This document shows, piece by piece, positions 1-9,630 of a stretch of 64,000 nucleotides of DNA. Each line of letters starts with the position of its first letter. The first letter of the stretch is position 1. The DNA is from Haloactinopolyspora alba (GTDB lineage Bacteria; Actinomycetota; Actinomycetes; Jiangellales; Jiangellaceae), in the NCBI RefSeq assembly GCF_003014555.1, contig NZ_PYGE01000005.1, forward strand, positions 124,001 to 188,000, written 5' to 3'. Both the position numbers and the translations under genes were made by a program. The notes under the pieces are model-generated. The model saw only the letters and a program-made list of their open reading frames with translations, searched no databases and was not told where the DNA came from.

Positions 1-715
1 TTGGCGACGGTGTCACGGTGCAGTCCGGAGTCGTTGGCGAGATCGGCGAGGACGAGCTCGTGACAGTTCCGCGCGGCCAGGAGTGACAGCACGTGCCGCA
101 GCTCGTTCTCCATCCGTACTTCCGCCATCGGGCGCAGCGCCTCCCGAGACACGACGTCCTGGAGGTAGGCCGTGAACCAGTCACGGCGGCACGCCCGGTC
201 AACTCGTCCAGAACGACTGGAGGATAGCCACCCTGTAGCACCCACTCGGCGATGTCGTCCCGGCTGAGCACGTCCCCATGCGGCGCGGGCCACGAGCCGG
301 CGGCGAAAAGGTGGTCGATGAACGTCTCGTGGTGCTGCCCACGGACCTCGCCGGCCGAGAGCGGCCAGAGCGTCAGGCGCCCGGTGCGTCCGGCCAGCGT
401 CTCGGAGACAGCGCGATCTGCCAGATAGTTCGCCGAACCCGTGAGCAGCAGTTGGCCTCGTGTCCTGTCCAGGTCGGCGCGTCGCTTCACGGCGAGGAGG
501 AAGCTCTCGCCGGCACGTTGGAACTCGTCGACCACCGCAGGGCGCGGCAGGCTCTGGACGAAGGCCACGGGGTCGTCCGTCGCGCTCGCCAGTGCGGCGC
601 CGTCGTCCATCGTGAACCTGTTCTGGGCAGGGATGCCGAGCAGGTCTTGAGCCAGCGTCGTCTTGCCGACCTGACGAGCTCCACCGATCATGACGACTCG
701 GAAAACTCGGAGCAT
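1..715 (-). pseudogene. AAA+ ATPase with DUF4143, frameshifted and cut by window edge
   Basis: Reading on the minus strand, the protein has a P-loop (GGARQVGKTT), a Walker-B-like VVDEFQRAG stretch, a sensor-like LLLTGSANYLAD segment and a WPLSAGE motif, the usual order in the AAA_14/DUF4143 ATPases. After a GGYPPVVLDEL segment (about position 200) the frame is lost. The expected continuation (DWFTAYLQDVVSREAL, then MENELRHVL) is present in another frame down to base 1, so one indel near 185-205 breaks the gene. Family-like residues (YPLARNLTSRVDEM) are encoded upstream of the first in-frame ATG at 715 and no ATG, GTG or TTG precedes them in frame, so the true start may also be lost. Members are often toxin-antitoxin-like or mobile. 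A sequencing error cannot be excluded. Confidence 0.7.
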
Positions 716-780
716 CTCGTCGACCCTGCTGGTGAGGTTTCGTGCGAGCGGGTAACCAAGGTCGACTCCTTGCTGACCGG

Positions 781-834
781 CAAAACGCAGTAGTCCTACT
801 AGGCAGAACGCAGTACCTCTACTGGGCAGAACGC
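781..834. repeat. 23-bp tandem operator-like repeats upstream of the ATPase
   Basis: Two full 23-bp units (781-803 and 804-826) and the first 8 bases of a third (827-834). Each unit begins CARAACGC and is followed by a 12-bp near-palindrome, AGTAGTCCTACT in the first and AGTACCTCTACT in the second. The array lies just upstream of the minus-strand ATPase, a natural place for an autoregulatory operator. The repeat is seen directly; the regulatory role is inferred. Confidence 0.6.
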
Positions 835-912
835 CACCAGCCATGAGCTGTGCCCGCAGCAGGAGTCCGCTGTTTCGGGAGGTCGCGGGGCGCGTGAGAC
901 CATGGGAGCAAC

Positions 913-2640
<1,728 letters not shown>

Positions 2641-2661
<21 letters not shown>

Positions 2662-2711
2662 CGACTGGCCGACGGAGTCGGTTGACGACTGGCCGACGGG
2701 GTCGGTTGACG
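2641..2711 (+). repeat. 24-bp tandem repeat spanning the ABC-F stop codon
   Basis: Units at 2653-2676 and 2677-2700 plus an 11-base partial at 2701-2711, with a degenerate lead-in from 2641. Each unit starts GTCGGTTGACGACTGG. Because 24 is divisible by three, the ABC-F stop (2659-2661) recurs in frame at 2683 and 2707, as if the C-terminal codons and stop had been duplicated twice. Confidence 0.85.
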
Positions 2712-2715
2712 CCCC

Positions 2716-3150
2716 TCAGCCGAGGCAGAACTCGTTGCCCTCGATGTCCTGCATGACGATGCACGACTCGTTGTCGTCGTCGGCAGGCAGTAGTCGTACG
2801 CGTGTCGCGCCGAGCGCGACCAGCCGTGCGCATTCGGCCTCGAGGGTGGCGAGGCGCTGTTCGCCCACGAGTCCGGTGCCGACCCGCACGTCGAGGTGCA
2901 GCCGATTCTTGACGGTCTTGCCTTCGGGGACGCGCTGGAAGAACAGTCGCGGGCCAACGCCTGACGGATCGATGCAGGCGAACGCTGAGCCCTGATCTTC
3001 GGGCGGTAGTGAGCTGTTGAACTCGTCCCAGGTGGCGAACCCGTCGGGCGGCGGCGGTACGACGTAGCCGAGCACCTCGCACCAGAAGCGAGCGACGCGC
3101 TCCGGCTCTGCGCAGTCGAAGGTGACTTGGAACTGCTTGACCGATGCCAT
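2716..3150 (-). CDS. VOC (glyoxalase/bleomycin-resistance-like) family protein
   Basis: A 144-residue single-domain protein of the vicinal-oxygen-chelate superfamily, glyoxalase-like subgroup: N-terminal QVTFDCAEPERVARFWCEVLGY, central RLFFQRVPEGKTVKNRLHLDV, and a C-terminal DIEGNEFCLG metal-site strand. Such proteins bind a divalent metal and small ligands; the substrate is unknown. The start at 3150 gives the usual MASVKQFQVTFDC N-terminus; an in-frame ATG at 3159 is an alternative. It converges with the ABC-F gene, ending only 54 bases after it with the tandem repeat between them. Confidence 0.85.
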   Translation of the reverse strand: MASVKQFQVTFDCAEPERVARFWCEVLGYVVPPPPDGFATWDEFNSSLPPEDQGSAFACIDPSGVGPRLFFQRVPEGKTVKNRLHLDVRVGTGLVGEQRLATLEAECARLVALGATRVRLLPADDDNESCIVMQDIEGNEFCLG

Positions 3151-3218
3151 CGAGTTCATCGTAAAGGTGCGTGCTTTTCGCCGAGCACCCGCGGTCGTGG
3201 CCGTGCGGGGCTCAGCTG

Positions 3219-3617
3219 TCAGGCTCGAGCCACGGCGAGGCCATTGCGCGGCGAGTGCGACCTGCGGCGTGGACTCGATGCCACCACGAGCAGGATGCAC
3301 GAGGCCGTGCACGCGAGCGCTCGGACGTGGTTGGCCGGGACCCACTCGTCGAGGACGGTCGGCCAGAACGTCTCCGAGTCCGCCAGCCTCCGGCTGCGCG
3401 GGTCGATGTAGGCGGCGGTGAGCAGGAAGTTTCCGAGCACGAAGAGCGTCCCGCCGCTCAGGCGCAGCCACGGCGAGCCCTGGCCCCACGTCCATGCGGT
3501 GGCGATCGCCACGGCTGCTGCGACCGTCGTGGCTGCCACGAACACGAGGATGACTGTGCCCGAATCCGGCGCTGCGGCGGTATCGCGTGCTGATGAGCAC
3601 GCCCAGCCGGCAGCCAC
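3219..3617 (-). pseudogene. DUF1772-like membrane protein remnant
   Basis: A minus-strand reading frame whose middle and end resemble the C-terminal half of small DUF1772 (anthrone-oxygenase-like) membrane proteins: GTVILVFVAATTVAAAVAIA, then LFVLGNFLLTAAYIDPRSR, then DEWVPANHVRALAC. The usual first half, with its first membrane helix, is absent and the upstream residues overlap a TetR remnant on the other strand. I read it as a decayed fragment. It could instead be an unrelated short membrane protein of 132 residues. Confidence 0.45.
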
Positions 3618-3835
3618 AGCGTCTCGAGTACTTCCACGGCATCGAGACCGCGATGGCCGAGATGACGACGACCCGGCGCCAGCGGCCGCTCGACGACCTC
3701 TCCACGTGCCTTCTCGCCGCGACCGTCACCGCCGCGTTCCGCCTCGTGTTCGAGCGGTGGATCGCCGAAGGCACCACGCCGGACCGGCTGTGGCCGGAGG
3801 TCGACGAGGCGATGAGGCTAGTACTCCAGCTGTAG
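3572..3835 (+). pseudogene. TetR regulator C-terminal remnant
   Basis: The translated stretch from about 3572 (LRRYRVLMSTPSRQPQRLEYF, then ETAMAEMTTTRR, then LLAATVTAAFRLVFERWIAE) matches the ligand-binding C-terminal half typical of TetR-family regulators. No helix-turn-helix precedes it; the upstream bases instead encode the DUF1772-like remnant on the opposite strand. TetR and DUF1772 genes may once have been neighbours here and been joined by a deletion. Confidence 0.55.
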
Positions 3836-4337
3836 ATCGTGATCATGGTCGTGTCGGTGCTGGATATGGGGCGGCCACCGCTTGGTGATCTTGGTTTGTG
3901 ACACAGGAACACGTCACGGTGGCCGCCGGGCGTTGCTGGACGATCGCCGAGAAGTCCGGGGCGCGTCGCCGGCAGGGTTGCAGCATCTGCTTTGTCGGAG
4001 GGCCGGTGGGCGTCGACGGGCACCGGCACGGCAGCGTCGTTGGCCGACCTCACCTCGGGGACCTGAACGCACCTCGGTGAGAAATGTGACGCGTCGCAGC
4101 GAGAAACGGGCGCCGTCCGTCGGTTTTCTCACCGAGGTGCGTTCACATCCCCGCCGTTGCCGCCATCAGACGGACGAACATGAAACATCACGAACTACAG
4201 CTGTAGTACTAGTGAGCCGCGCCTTCGCCGCGCTGGAACCGGGTGCCGGAACCTGAGCCAGGGCCCCGGTGGTGGGTGCCCGAGCCGGTAACCGGGCGGG
4301 CAGGGGTACGGCCCGGGTGGTGATCAGCGGGTGCTGA
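3836..4337. other. Intergenic stretch without convincing gene
   Basis: About 500 bases between the TetR remnant and the convergent M23 peptidase gene. Short reading frames on both strands have no recognisable family or ribosome binding site. The only clear structure is the inverted repeat at 4065-4144. Confidence 0.6.
4065..4144. terminator. 20-bp perfect inverted repeat, possible bidirectional terminator
   Basis: Arms 4065-4084 and 4125-4144 are exact reverse complements (GAACGCACCTCGGTGAGAAA and its complement) separated by 40 bases. It lies between converging genes, where a two-way terminator is expected. There is no long T tract and the spacer is long, so a mobile-element remnant is the alternative. 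Confidence 0.5.
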
Positions 4338-5078
4338 TCAGACGGAGACGCCCTGCTCTTCCAGCCAGGTACGGGGGTTGACCGGCCCGCCGCCGTCGGG
4401 GTGCACCTCGAGGTGCAGATGCGGCCCGGTGGAGTTGCCGGTCGAGCCGACCTGGCCGATGACCTCGCCCGGGGAGACCTCGCCGGAGCGCTGCACGAAC
4501 CGGGAGAGATGGCAGTACCAGGTCTCGGTGCCGTCCCAGTGCTCGATGACGATCTTGTTGCCGTAGGGCCCGTCGTAACCGGCGAACACGATCTCGCCGG
4601 AGGACATCGAGTAGACCTCGGTGCCGGTCGATGCGGCGAAGTCGAGGCCGGTGTGTGTGCTGGACCACATCGAGCCGCCGGAGCCGAAGCCCGCGGTGAT
4701 GCGGTACGTCGAGATCGGGAGCAGCCAGCGCTTGGCCTCGCGTGCGGCGCGGGCGGCGGCCTCGGCCGCCAGCTGGCGCTGGTGCTCGGCGATGCGTGTG
4801 TGCGCTACCTGGGCGGTCTCGCTGGTCTGCGCGGTCAGCGACTCACCGGCGGCGGCGACCGTCTCGAGAGCGTCGGCGTCGCCGCTGCCGGTCTGCTGGG
4901 GGCGCTGCGGAATGGCTCCGAGTGAGCCGTCGGAGTCGTTGTTGGTCGTACCGGCTGCCTGAGGCATCGCCAGGGCGCCCGATGCTGCTGCGGCCACTGC
5001 CACCGAGCCGACCACCGACGGGACACTGACGTGTCTACGGCGGCTACGGTGACGCCCGCTGCCGGAGCGTTGCGACAC
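4338..5078 (-). CDS. M23 family secreted metallopeptidase (LytM domain)
   Basis: Peptidoglycan endopeptidase-type protein. After a basic N-terminus (RSGSGRHRSRRRH) comes a hydrophobic export segment, an alanine/glutamine-rich helical stretch (IAEHQRQLAAEAAARAAREA), then the zinc peptidase domain with the HxxxD-type motif THTGLDFA and the HLHLEVH motif near the C-terminus. The GTG at 5078 is chosen because GAAAGG precedes it by about 9 bases; a TTG at 5144 would add 22 residues. It should act in the cell envelope, cleaving peptide cross-bridges. The divergent upstream region carries a consensus CRP-type site, a plausible control point for wall-remodelling genes. Confidence 0.88.
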   Translation of the reverse strand: MSQRSGSGRHRSRRRHVSVPSVVGSVAVAAAASGALAMPQAAGTTNNDSDGSLGAIPQRPQQTGSGDADALETVAAAGESLTAQTSETAQVAHTRIAEHQRQLAAEAAARAAREAKRWLLPISTYRITAGFGSGGSMWSSTHTGLDFAASTGTEVYSMSSGEIVFAGYDGPYGNKIVIEHWDGTETWYCHLSRFVQRSGEVSPGEVIGQVGSTGNSTGPHLHLEVHPDGGGPVNPRTWLEEQGVSV

Positions 5079-5442
5079 GCCAGGAACCTTTCGTCGGGAA
5101 CAACGACTCGCAGGACCATAGCGGCCCCTTAGGGGGGATGCCAAACGTCTAGACCAAGGTGTCTGTGCAGGCGTTCACGATGAGTGATCATTCCGTTCGA
5201 GGCCCGCTGTTCGTGATGTAGCCGTGACCTGCCGGGACGATCGAACGTGCGGATGCATACGCAGCGTCACGATCATGACGCTCTGTGACATGTGATCTGC
5301 GTCACATTGCGCTCCGGATCATCCGTCCGGCGGATTCGTCCGGGCGAACGGGCGACCGCGGTCGGCGGATCGGCCCAGCTGCAGGCGCCGGGTAAGCTGC
5401 AACGACAGCCGTGGGATCAGCGTCGCTCCTGGGAGGTACGTC
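5079..5442. promoter_or_regulatory. Divergent regulatory region of M23 peptidase and B12-binding gene
   Basis: No gene is visible in these 364 bases. They hold the perfect CRP-type palindrome described separately and a second inverted repeat, AGCGTCA (5263-5269) and TGACGCT (5276-5282). I looked for a c-di-AMP (ydaO) riboswitch, common upstream of actinobacterial wall hydrolases, and saw none of its conserved core. Confidence 0.5.
5291..5306. promoter_or_regulatory. CRP/GlxR-type binding site
   Basis: The 16-mer TGTGATCTGCGTCACA fits the TGTGA-N6-TCACA consensus of Crp-family regulators exactly. It is 213 bases upstream of the M23 start and 137 bases upstream of the B12-binding gene, so either or both could be controlled by cAMP-Crp (GlxR-like). 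Confidence 0.65.
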
Positions 5443-5859
5443 GTGATGGCAGACAGGCACCACTTGCGGGTCGTGGTGGCCAAGCCCGGGTTGGACGGTC
5501 ACGACCGCGGGGCGAAGGTCGTGGCGCGCGCCCTGCGCGATGCCGGCGTCGAGGTGGTCTACACGGGCCTGCACCAGACGCCCGAGCAGATCGTCGAGGC
5601 GGCCATCCAGGAGGACGCCGACGCGATCGGGCTGTCCATACTCTCGGGCGCGCACATGACGTTGTTCGCCCGCGTCCTGGAGCTGCTGTCCGAGCGCGAC
5701 GCGTCCGACATCGTCGTCTTCGGCGGCGGGATCATCCCCGACGCGGACATCCCGCCACTGGAAGAGATGGGCGTGGCCAAGGTGTTCACCCCCGGCGCGT
5801 CGACGCACGACATCATCGCCTGGGTCGACACCCTGTCCGACCGCGCGCAGGCGTCCTGA
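5443..5859 (+). CDS. Stand-alone cobalamin-binding domain protein (mutase small-domain type)
   Basis: A 138-residue protein equal to the C-terminal B12-binding domain of methylmalonyl-CoA-type mutases, without the TIM-barrel substrate domain. The base-off/His-on signature is complete: [10 protein letters not shown] (DxHxxG), SILSGAH (SxL) and VVFGGGIIP (GG). Such proteins work as the small subunit or a B12 carrier for a separately encoded acyl-CoA mutase. No mutase large subunit is in this window, so the partner is elsewhere. GGGAGG at 5431-5436 supports the GTG at 5443 or the adjacent ATG at 5446. Confidence 0.9.
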   Translation: MMADRHHLRVVVAKPGLDGHDRGAKVVARALRDAGVEVVYTGLHQTPEQIVEAAIQEDADAIGLSILSGAHMTLFARVLELLSERDASDIVVFGGGIIPDADIPPLEEMGVAKVFTPGASTHDIIAWVDTLSDRAQAS

Positions 5860-6059
5860 GTACGCCGGCGGCACGTACGCGTGGGGCCGTGGGGTAGCGC
5901 GGTCCACTCCGAGACGGCGACCGCCCCCGCGTCCGCCGGACGAAAATCATTCGCGGATCTATCCCGAATTCGGCCTTGATCGGTACAGTTTGCCGGAAAT
6001 TCACCGATCTGCGGCATGGTGCTCGGGGGCCGGCCGCTCGTCCGCGATGAGGTGGCCGG

Positions 6060-9000
6060 GTGTTGACACGACGAGATCACGTAATCGGAAAAGTCACTGT
6101 CGCGGCGGTACTGATCGGCGGCGCGGCCCTCGTCGCCCCGGCCGCCGCCACCGCGGAGCCCGCGAGCACGGAACGCGGAACGGCCGCTGACGGACTGCAG
6201 CCGGGCGATCTGACCCGTGAGGGCGAGTCGGTGCTGGTCGACATGGACCAGAAGGCGATCGCGCCCGGCATGGAGCTCACCACGTTCTCCCGCCTGGAAC
6301 AGGACGGATGGAACGCCGGTTCGGTGCTCGAGGTCGACCTGTCCGCCGGAGTGACGCTGGACTACCAGTACTCCGGGACGGTGACCGAGCGGAAGACCGT
6401 CGGATCGATGGCCGAGGACAGCGGAGCGACCGCCGCGATCAACGGTGACTTCTTCGACATCAACGAGTCCGACGCGCCCCTGGGCGTCGGCGTCAGCCGC
6501 GACGAAGGCCTGGTCACGACACCCGTCGCCGGGCACGACAACGCGTTCACGGTTTCCGAGGACGGCTCGGTCCGGATGGCGCGGGTCTTTCTCGAAGGTG
6601 AGATCGCCGTCGGCGACGGGACCACGTTGGACCTCGCGGGTGTCAACACCTTCCGGATCCCGGCCGGCGGCATCGGCGTGTACACGTCCGCGTGGGGCGA
6701 CTACACCCGTGCCGACGCCGTGCAGGGCGCGGCGACGACGGCCGAGGTCGTCGTGGTCGACGGTGAGGTGACCGAGGTCGGCGCCACGCCCGGCGCCGGG
6801 TCGATCGCCGACGACGCCGTGGTGCTCGTGGGCCGCGGCGCCGGCGCCGAGTCGCTGCTCGGTCTCGAGAAGGGCCAGACCGTCGACGTGACCTACGCGC
6901 CCCGGTCGGACTTCGGCGAGGTGGCCGTTGCCCTGGGCGGCAACCAGGTGCTGATGTCGGACGGCGAGCCGCGCGACTTCGGCAGCCGGGCCCAGCACCC
7001 CCGTTCGGCGCTGGGGATCTCCGCCGACGGCTCGCGGATGTACATGGTGACCATCGACGGCCGGCAGGCGCACGCGCACGGCATGACGCTCACCGAGACC
7101 GCCGAGTTCATGGACGACATCGGCGCGTACGACGCGCTCAACATCGACGGCGGCGGCTCGTCCACGATGGTGGTCCGCGACCCGGCGACGGACGACCGCA
7201 GCGTGGTCAACAGCCCTTCGGACGGCAGCCAGCGTCCGGTTGCCAACGGGCTCGGCCTGTTCGCCACCGAGGGATCGGGCGAGCTGTCCGGGTTCCGCGT
7301 GCGGACCGAATCCGACAGCGAGCACGCCGGGCGCGTCTTCCCGGGACTGACGCGCAGCATCGACGCGCTGGGCCACGACGAGTCCCTGGCGCCGGTCGAG
7401 GCGCGCCCGCGCTGGCACACCTCCGACCATCGGGTGGCGCGAGTGAGCCGGGACGCGGACGCGGCGACGGTGACCGGCGTCGCTCCGGGGCAGGCGGACA
7501 TCAGCGCGCGGCTGCGCGGGTCGACCGGTGAGCTGGGCATCACTGTCCTCGGCGAACTGCGCCGGATCGAGCCGAACGAGACCCTGGTGGCACTGGGCGG
7601 CGCCGACGACACCGGCCGTATCGAGCTGACCGGCTACGACATCGACGGCTACCGCGCTCCGATCGAGCCCGCCGACGTCGACGTCAGTGGTGGCGGTGAC
7701 GTCGTCGACCTGGTCACGGACGGCGACGGCCTGCGGGTTCGTCCGTTGCGCGACAGCGGTTCGGCGCTGCTCACGTTGTCGGCCGGCGGGGTCGAGACGA
7801 AGGTGGCCGTCACCATCGGACTGGAAGAGGTGTCGGTGGCCGACTTCTCCGACGCCGCCGACTGGGACATCGCCTTCGCCCGTGCCACCGGCGCGATCGA
7901 GCCGACCGAGGGGCCGGACGGGCGCGACGGGGTGCGGATGAGCTACGACTTCACCGGTCCCAACACCCGGGCCGCCTACGCCAAGCCGCCGCAGCAGTTC
8001 GAACTGCCGGGCCAGCCGCAGTCGGTCAACGCGTGGGTCCGCGGAGACGGAAACGGCACCTGGATCCGGATGCGGGTGTACGACCGCAACGGCACGCTGC
8101 TGACACTCAACGGCGGCTACACCACCTTCACCGGCTGGCGGAAGGTCGAGTTCGCGGTCCCGGCCGGGACGGAGTACCCGCTGACCTTCCGCGACGTCTA
8201 CGCGGTCGAGCCGCGCGGCGACGCACGCTACGAGGGCGAGACGGCGTTCAGCGACATCACCGTCGAGGTTGCTCCGGACGTCCAGCTGCCCGAGACCGAG
8301 CGGTTCGAGGACCCGGTGATCGTCACGGACGGCACCGCGGACGGCGCGCAGCAGCGCATCGCCGTCATGAGCGACTCGCAGTTCGTCGGGCGCGACCCGG
8401 ACAGTGACGTCGTCGCCGCCGCCCGCCGCACGCTGCGCGAGATCGTCGCGGCGCAGCCGGACGCGCTGGTCATCAACGGCGACTTCGTGGACGAGGCCGC
8501 GCCCGAGGACTTCGACCTGGCTCGGCGCATCCTGGACGAGGAGCTGGCCGGCGTCGACTTCCCCTGGTACTACGTGCCAGGCAACCACGAGGTGCAGGGC
8601 GGCCCGATCAGCAACTTCACCGACGAGTTCGGGCCGACGCAGCGCACCGTCGACCTTCCCGGCTCGGGTGGCACCACCCGGATCATCACGCTGAGCTCGG
8701 CGTTCGGCACGCTGCGCGCCGGTGGCGACGAGTTCGACCAGATCGCACAGCTGCGCAGCGACCTGAACGAGGCGGCGGCGGACCCGTCGATCAGCGGTGT
8801 GCTCGTGTTCGCCCACCATCCGACCGACGACCCGCTGCCGACCGCGAACAGTCAGCTGGTCGACCGCCGCGAGGCGGACATGGTGGAGCGCTGGCTGGCC
8901 GAGTTCGAGGCCGGTAGCGGCAAGTCCGCGGCCTATGTCGGCGCGCACGTCGGCGTGTTCGACGCGACGTCCGTCGACGGCGTCCCGTACGTGATCAACG

Positions 9001-9422
9001 GCAACTCCGGGAAGACGCCGTCGAGCACGGCGGACAACGGCGGCTTCACCGGGTGGACGATGCTCGGTGTGGAACCGCCGCACGGGCGCGGCGAGTCCGG
9101 CTCGTGGCTGACCGCCGAGGTTCACGCCCGGGTGGACGCGATCGAGCTGACCGCGCCGGCCGAGCTCGCCGTCGACGGCAGCGGTGACGTCGCCGCCACG
9201 GTGGCCCAGGACGACACCCGTGTGGTGCCGGTGGACTGGCCGGTGTCGGCGCAATGGGGCGGCGACCGCGTGTTCGTCGGCCCCGCCGCCGACGCTCCGG
9301 CCGACGCCGTCGTCGCCGTCGACCCGGATGCGGGAACTGTCGTCGGGCTCCGCGCGGGGACGGCGTCGCTGAGCGTGACCGTCAACGGTGAGACCGCCAC
9401 GAAGGACATCACCGTCAGCTGA
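6060..9422 (+). CDS. Secreted phosphodiester glycosidase / metallophosphatase fusion
   Basis: A 1120-residue exported protein with a signal peptide (residues 1 to about 33, ending APAAATAEP). A phosphodiester-glycosidase (NAGPA-type) domain follows, with AINGDFFDI near 127, ALGISADG near 315 and NIDGGGSSTMVVR near 360. Middle regions look like bacterial Ig-like and carbohydrate-binding sandwiches. A calcineurin-like metallophosphatase domain spans roughly 765-970: MSDSQF, NGDFVD, GNHE, FAHHP and GAHVG. A final Ig-like domain ends near GLRAGTASLSVTV. NAGPA enzymes remove sugars from phosphodiesters and metallophosphatases hydrolyse phosphoesters, so the pair could act stepwise on a phosphate-linked glycan such as teichoic acid; that pairing is inference. 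The start codon is GTG with GAGGTG upstream. A strong terminator hairpin follows. Confidence 0.85.
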   Translation: MLTRRDHVIGKVTVAAVLIGGAALVAPAAATAEPASTERGTAADGLQPGDLTREGESVLVDMDQKAIAPGMELTTFSRLEQDGWNAGSVLEVDLSAGVTLDYQYSGTVTERKTVGSMAEDSGATAAINGDFFDINESDAPLGVGVSRDEGLVTTPVAGHDNAFTVSEDGSVRMARVFLEGEIAVGDGTTLDLAGVNTFRIPAGGIGVYTSAWGDYTRADAVQGAATTAEVVVVDGEVTEVGATPGAGSIADDAVVLVGRGAGAESLLGLEKGQTVDVTYAPRSDFGEVAVALGGNQVLMSDGEPRDFGSRAQHPRSALGISADGSRMYMVTIDGRQAHAHGMTLTETAEFMDDIGAYDALNIDGGGSSTMVVRDPATDDRSVVNSPSDGSQRPVANGLGLFATEGSGELSGFRVRTESDSEHAGRVFPGLTRSIDALGHDESLAPVEARPRWHTSDHRVARVSRDADAATVTGVAPGQADISARLRGSTGELGITVLGELRRIEPNETLVALGGADDTGRIELTGYDIDGYRAPIEPADVDVSGGGDVVDLVTDGDGLRVRPLRDSGSALLTLSAGGVETKVAVTIGLEEVSVADFSDAADWDIAFARATGAIEPTEGPDGRDGVRMSYDFTGPNTRAAYAKPPQQFELPGQPQSVNAWVRGDGNGTWIRMRVYDRNGTLLTLNGGYTTFTGWRKVEFAVPAGTEYPLTFRDVYAVEPRGDARYEGETAFSDITVEVAPDVQLPETERFEDPVIVTDGTADGAQQRIAVMSDSQFVGRDPDSDVVAAARRTLREIVAAQPDALVINGDFVDEAAPEDFDLARRILDEELAGVDFPWYYVPGNHEVQGGPISNFTDEFGPTQRTVDLPGSGGTTRIITLSSAFGTLRAGGDEFDQIAQLRSDLNEAAADPSISGVLVFAHHPTDDPLPTANSQLVDRREADMVERWLAEFEAGSGKSAAYVGAHVGVFDATSVDGVPYVINGNSGKTPSSTADNGGFTGWTMLGVEPPHGRGESGSWLTAEVHARVDAIELTAPAELAVDGSGDVAATVAQDDTRVVPVDWPVSAQWGGDRVFVGPAADAPADAVVAVDPDAGTVVGLRAGTASLSVTVNGETATKDITVS

Positions 9423-9435
9423 CCGACTCCAGTGA

Positions 9436-9479
9436 TCATCGACGATCCTCCGTGTCATGGCACGGAGGATCGTCGATGA
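9436..9479 (+). terminator. 19-bp perfect hairpin terminator
   Basis: Arms 9436-9454 and 9461-9479 are exact reverse complements around a 6-base loop (TCATGG). It begins 14 bases after the glycosidase stop and precedes the sucC promoter region, so it most likely ends the upstream transcript. Confidence 0.75.
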
Positions 9480-9630
9480 CCACGAGCGGGAGCATGGGCG
9501 GGGCGGACCCGTCGACGCGGCCGTTCACCGGCGCGGATAGGCTGCTCACGGCTGTGCGTGACACTGGCCGAGTCCGGCGGGGCGCACCGCCACACAGCCG
9601 AACGCGACCGAAGACAAAGGATGGATTCGC

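Noticed and set aside
781-834. CRISPR-like array
   Set aside because: The units are contiguous with no unique spacers, and no cas genes are nearby.
4065-4144. Insertion sequence bounded by the 20-bp inverted repeat
   Set aside because: Only 40 bases lie between the arms, no transposase is present and no target duplication is seen.
3882-4256. Small plus-strand genes in the 3.8-4.3 kb gap
   Set aside because: Arg-rich, no family resemblance, no ribosome binding site, and one runs through the inverted repeat.
5079-5300. c-di-AMP (ydaO/yuaA) riboswitch upstream of the M23 peptidase
   Set aside because: The leader lacks the conserved core stretches of that riboswitch as far as I can read them.
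5559-9458. A 1299-codon open frame on the minus strand opposite the glycosidase-phosphatase gene
   Set aside because: It is Arg/Gly/Val-rich with no recognisable domain and mirrors third-position GC of the real gene on the plus strand, which has a signal peptide and complete motifs.
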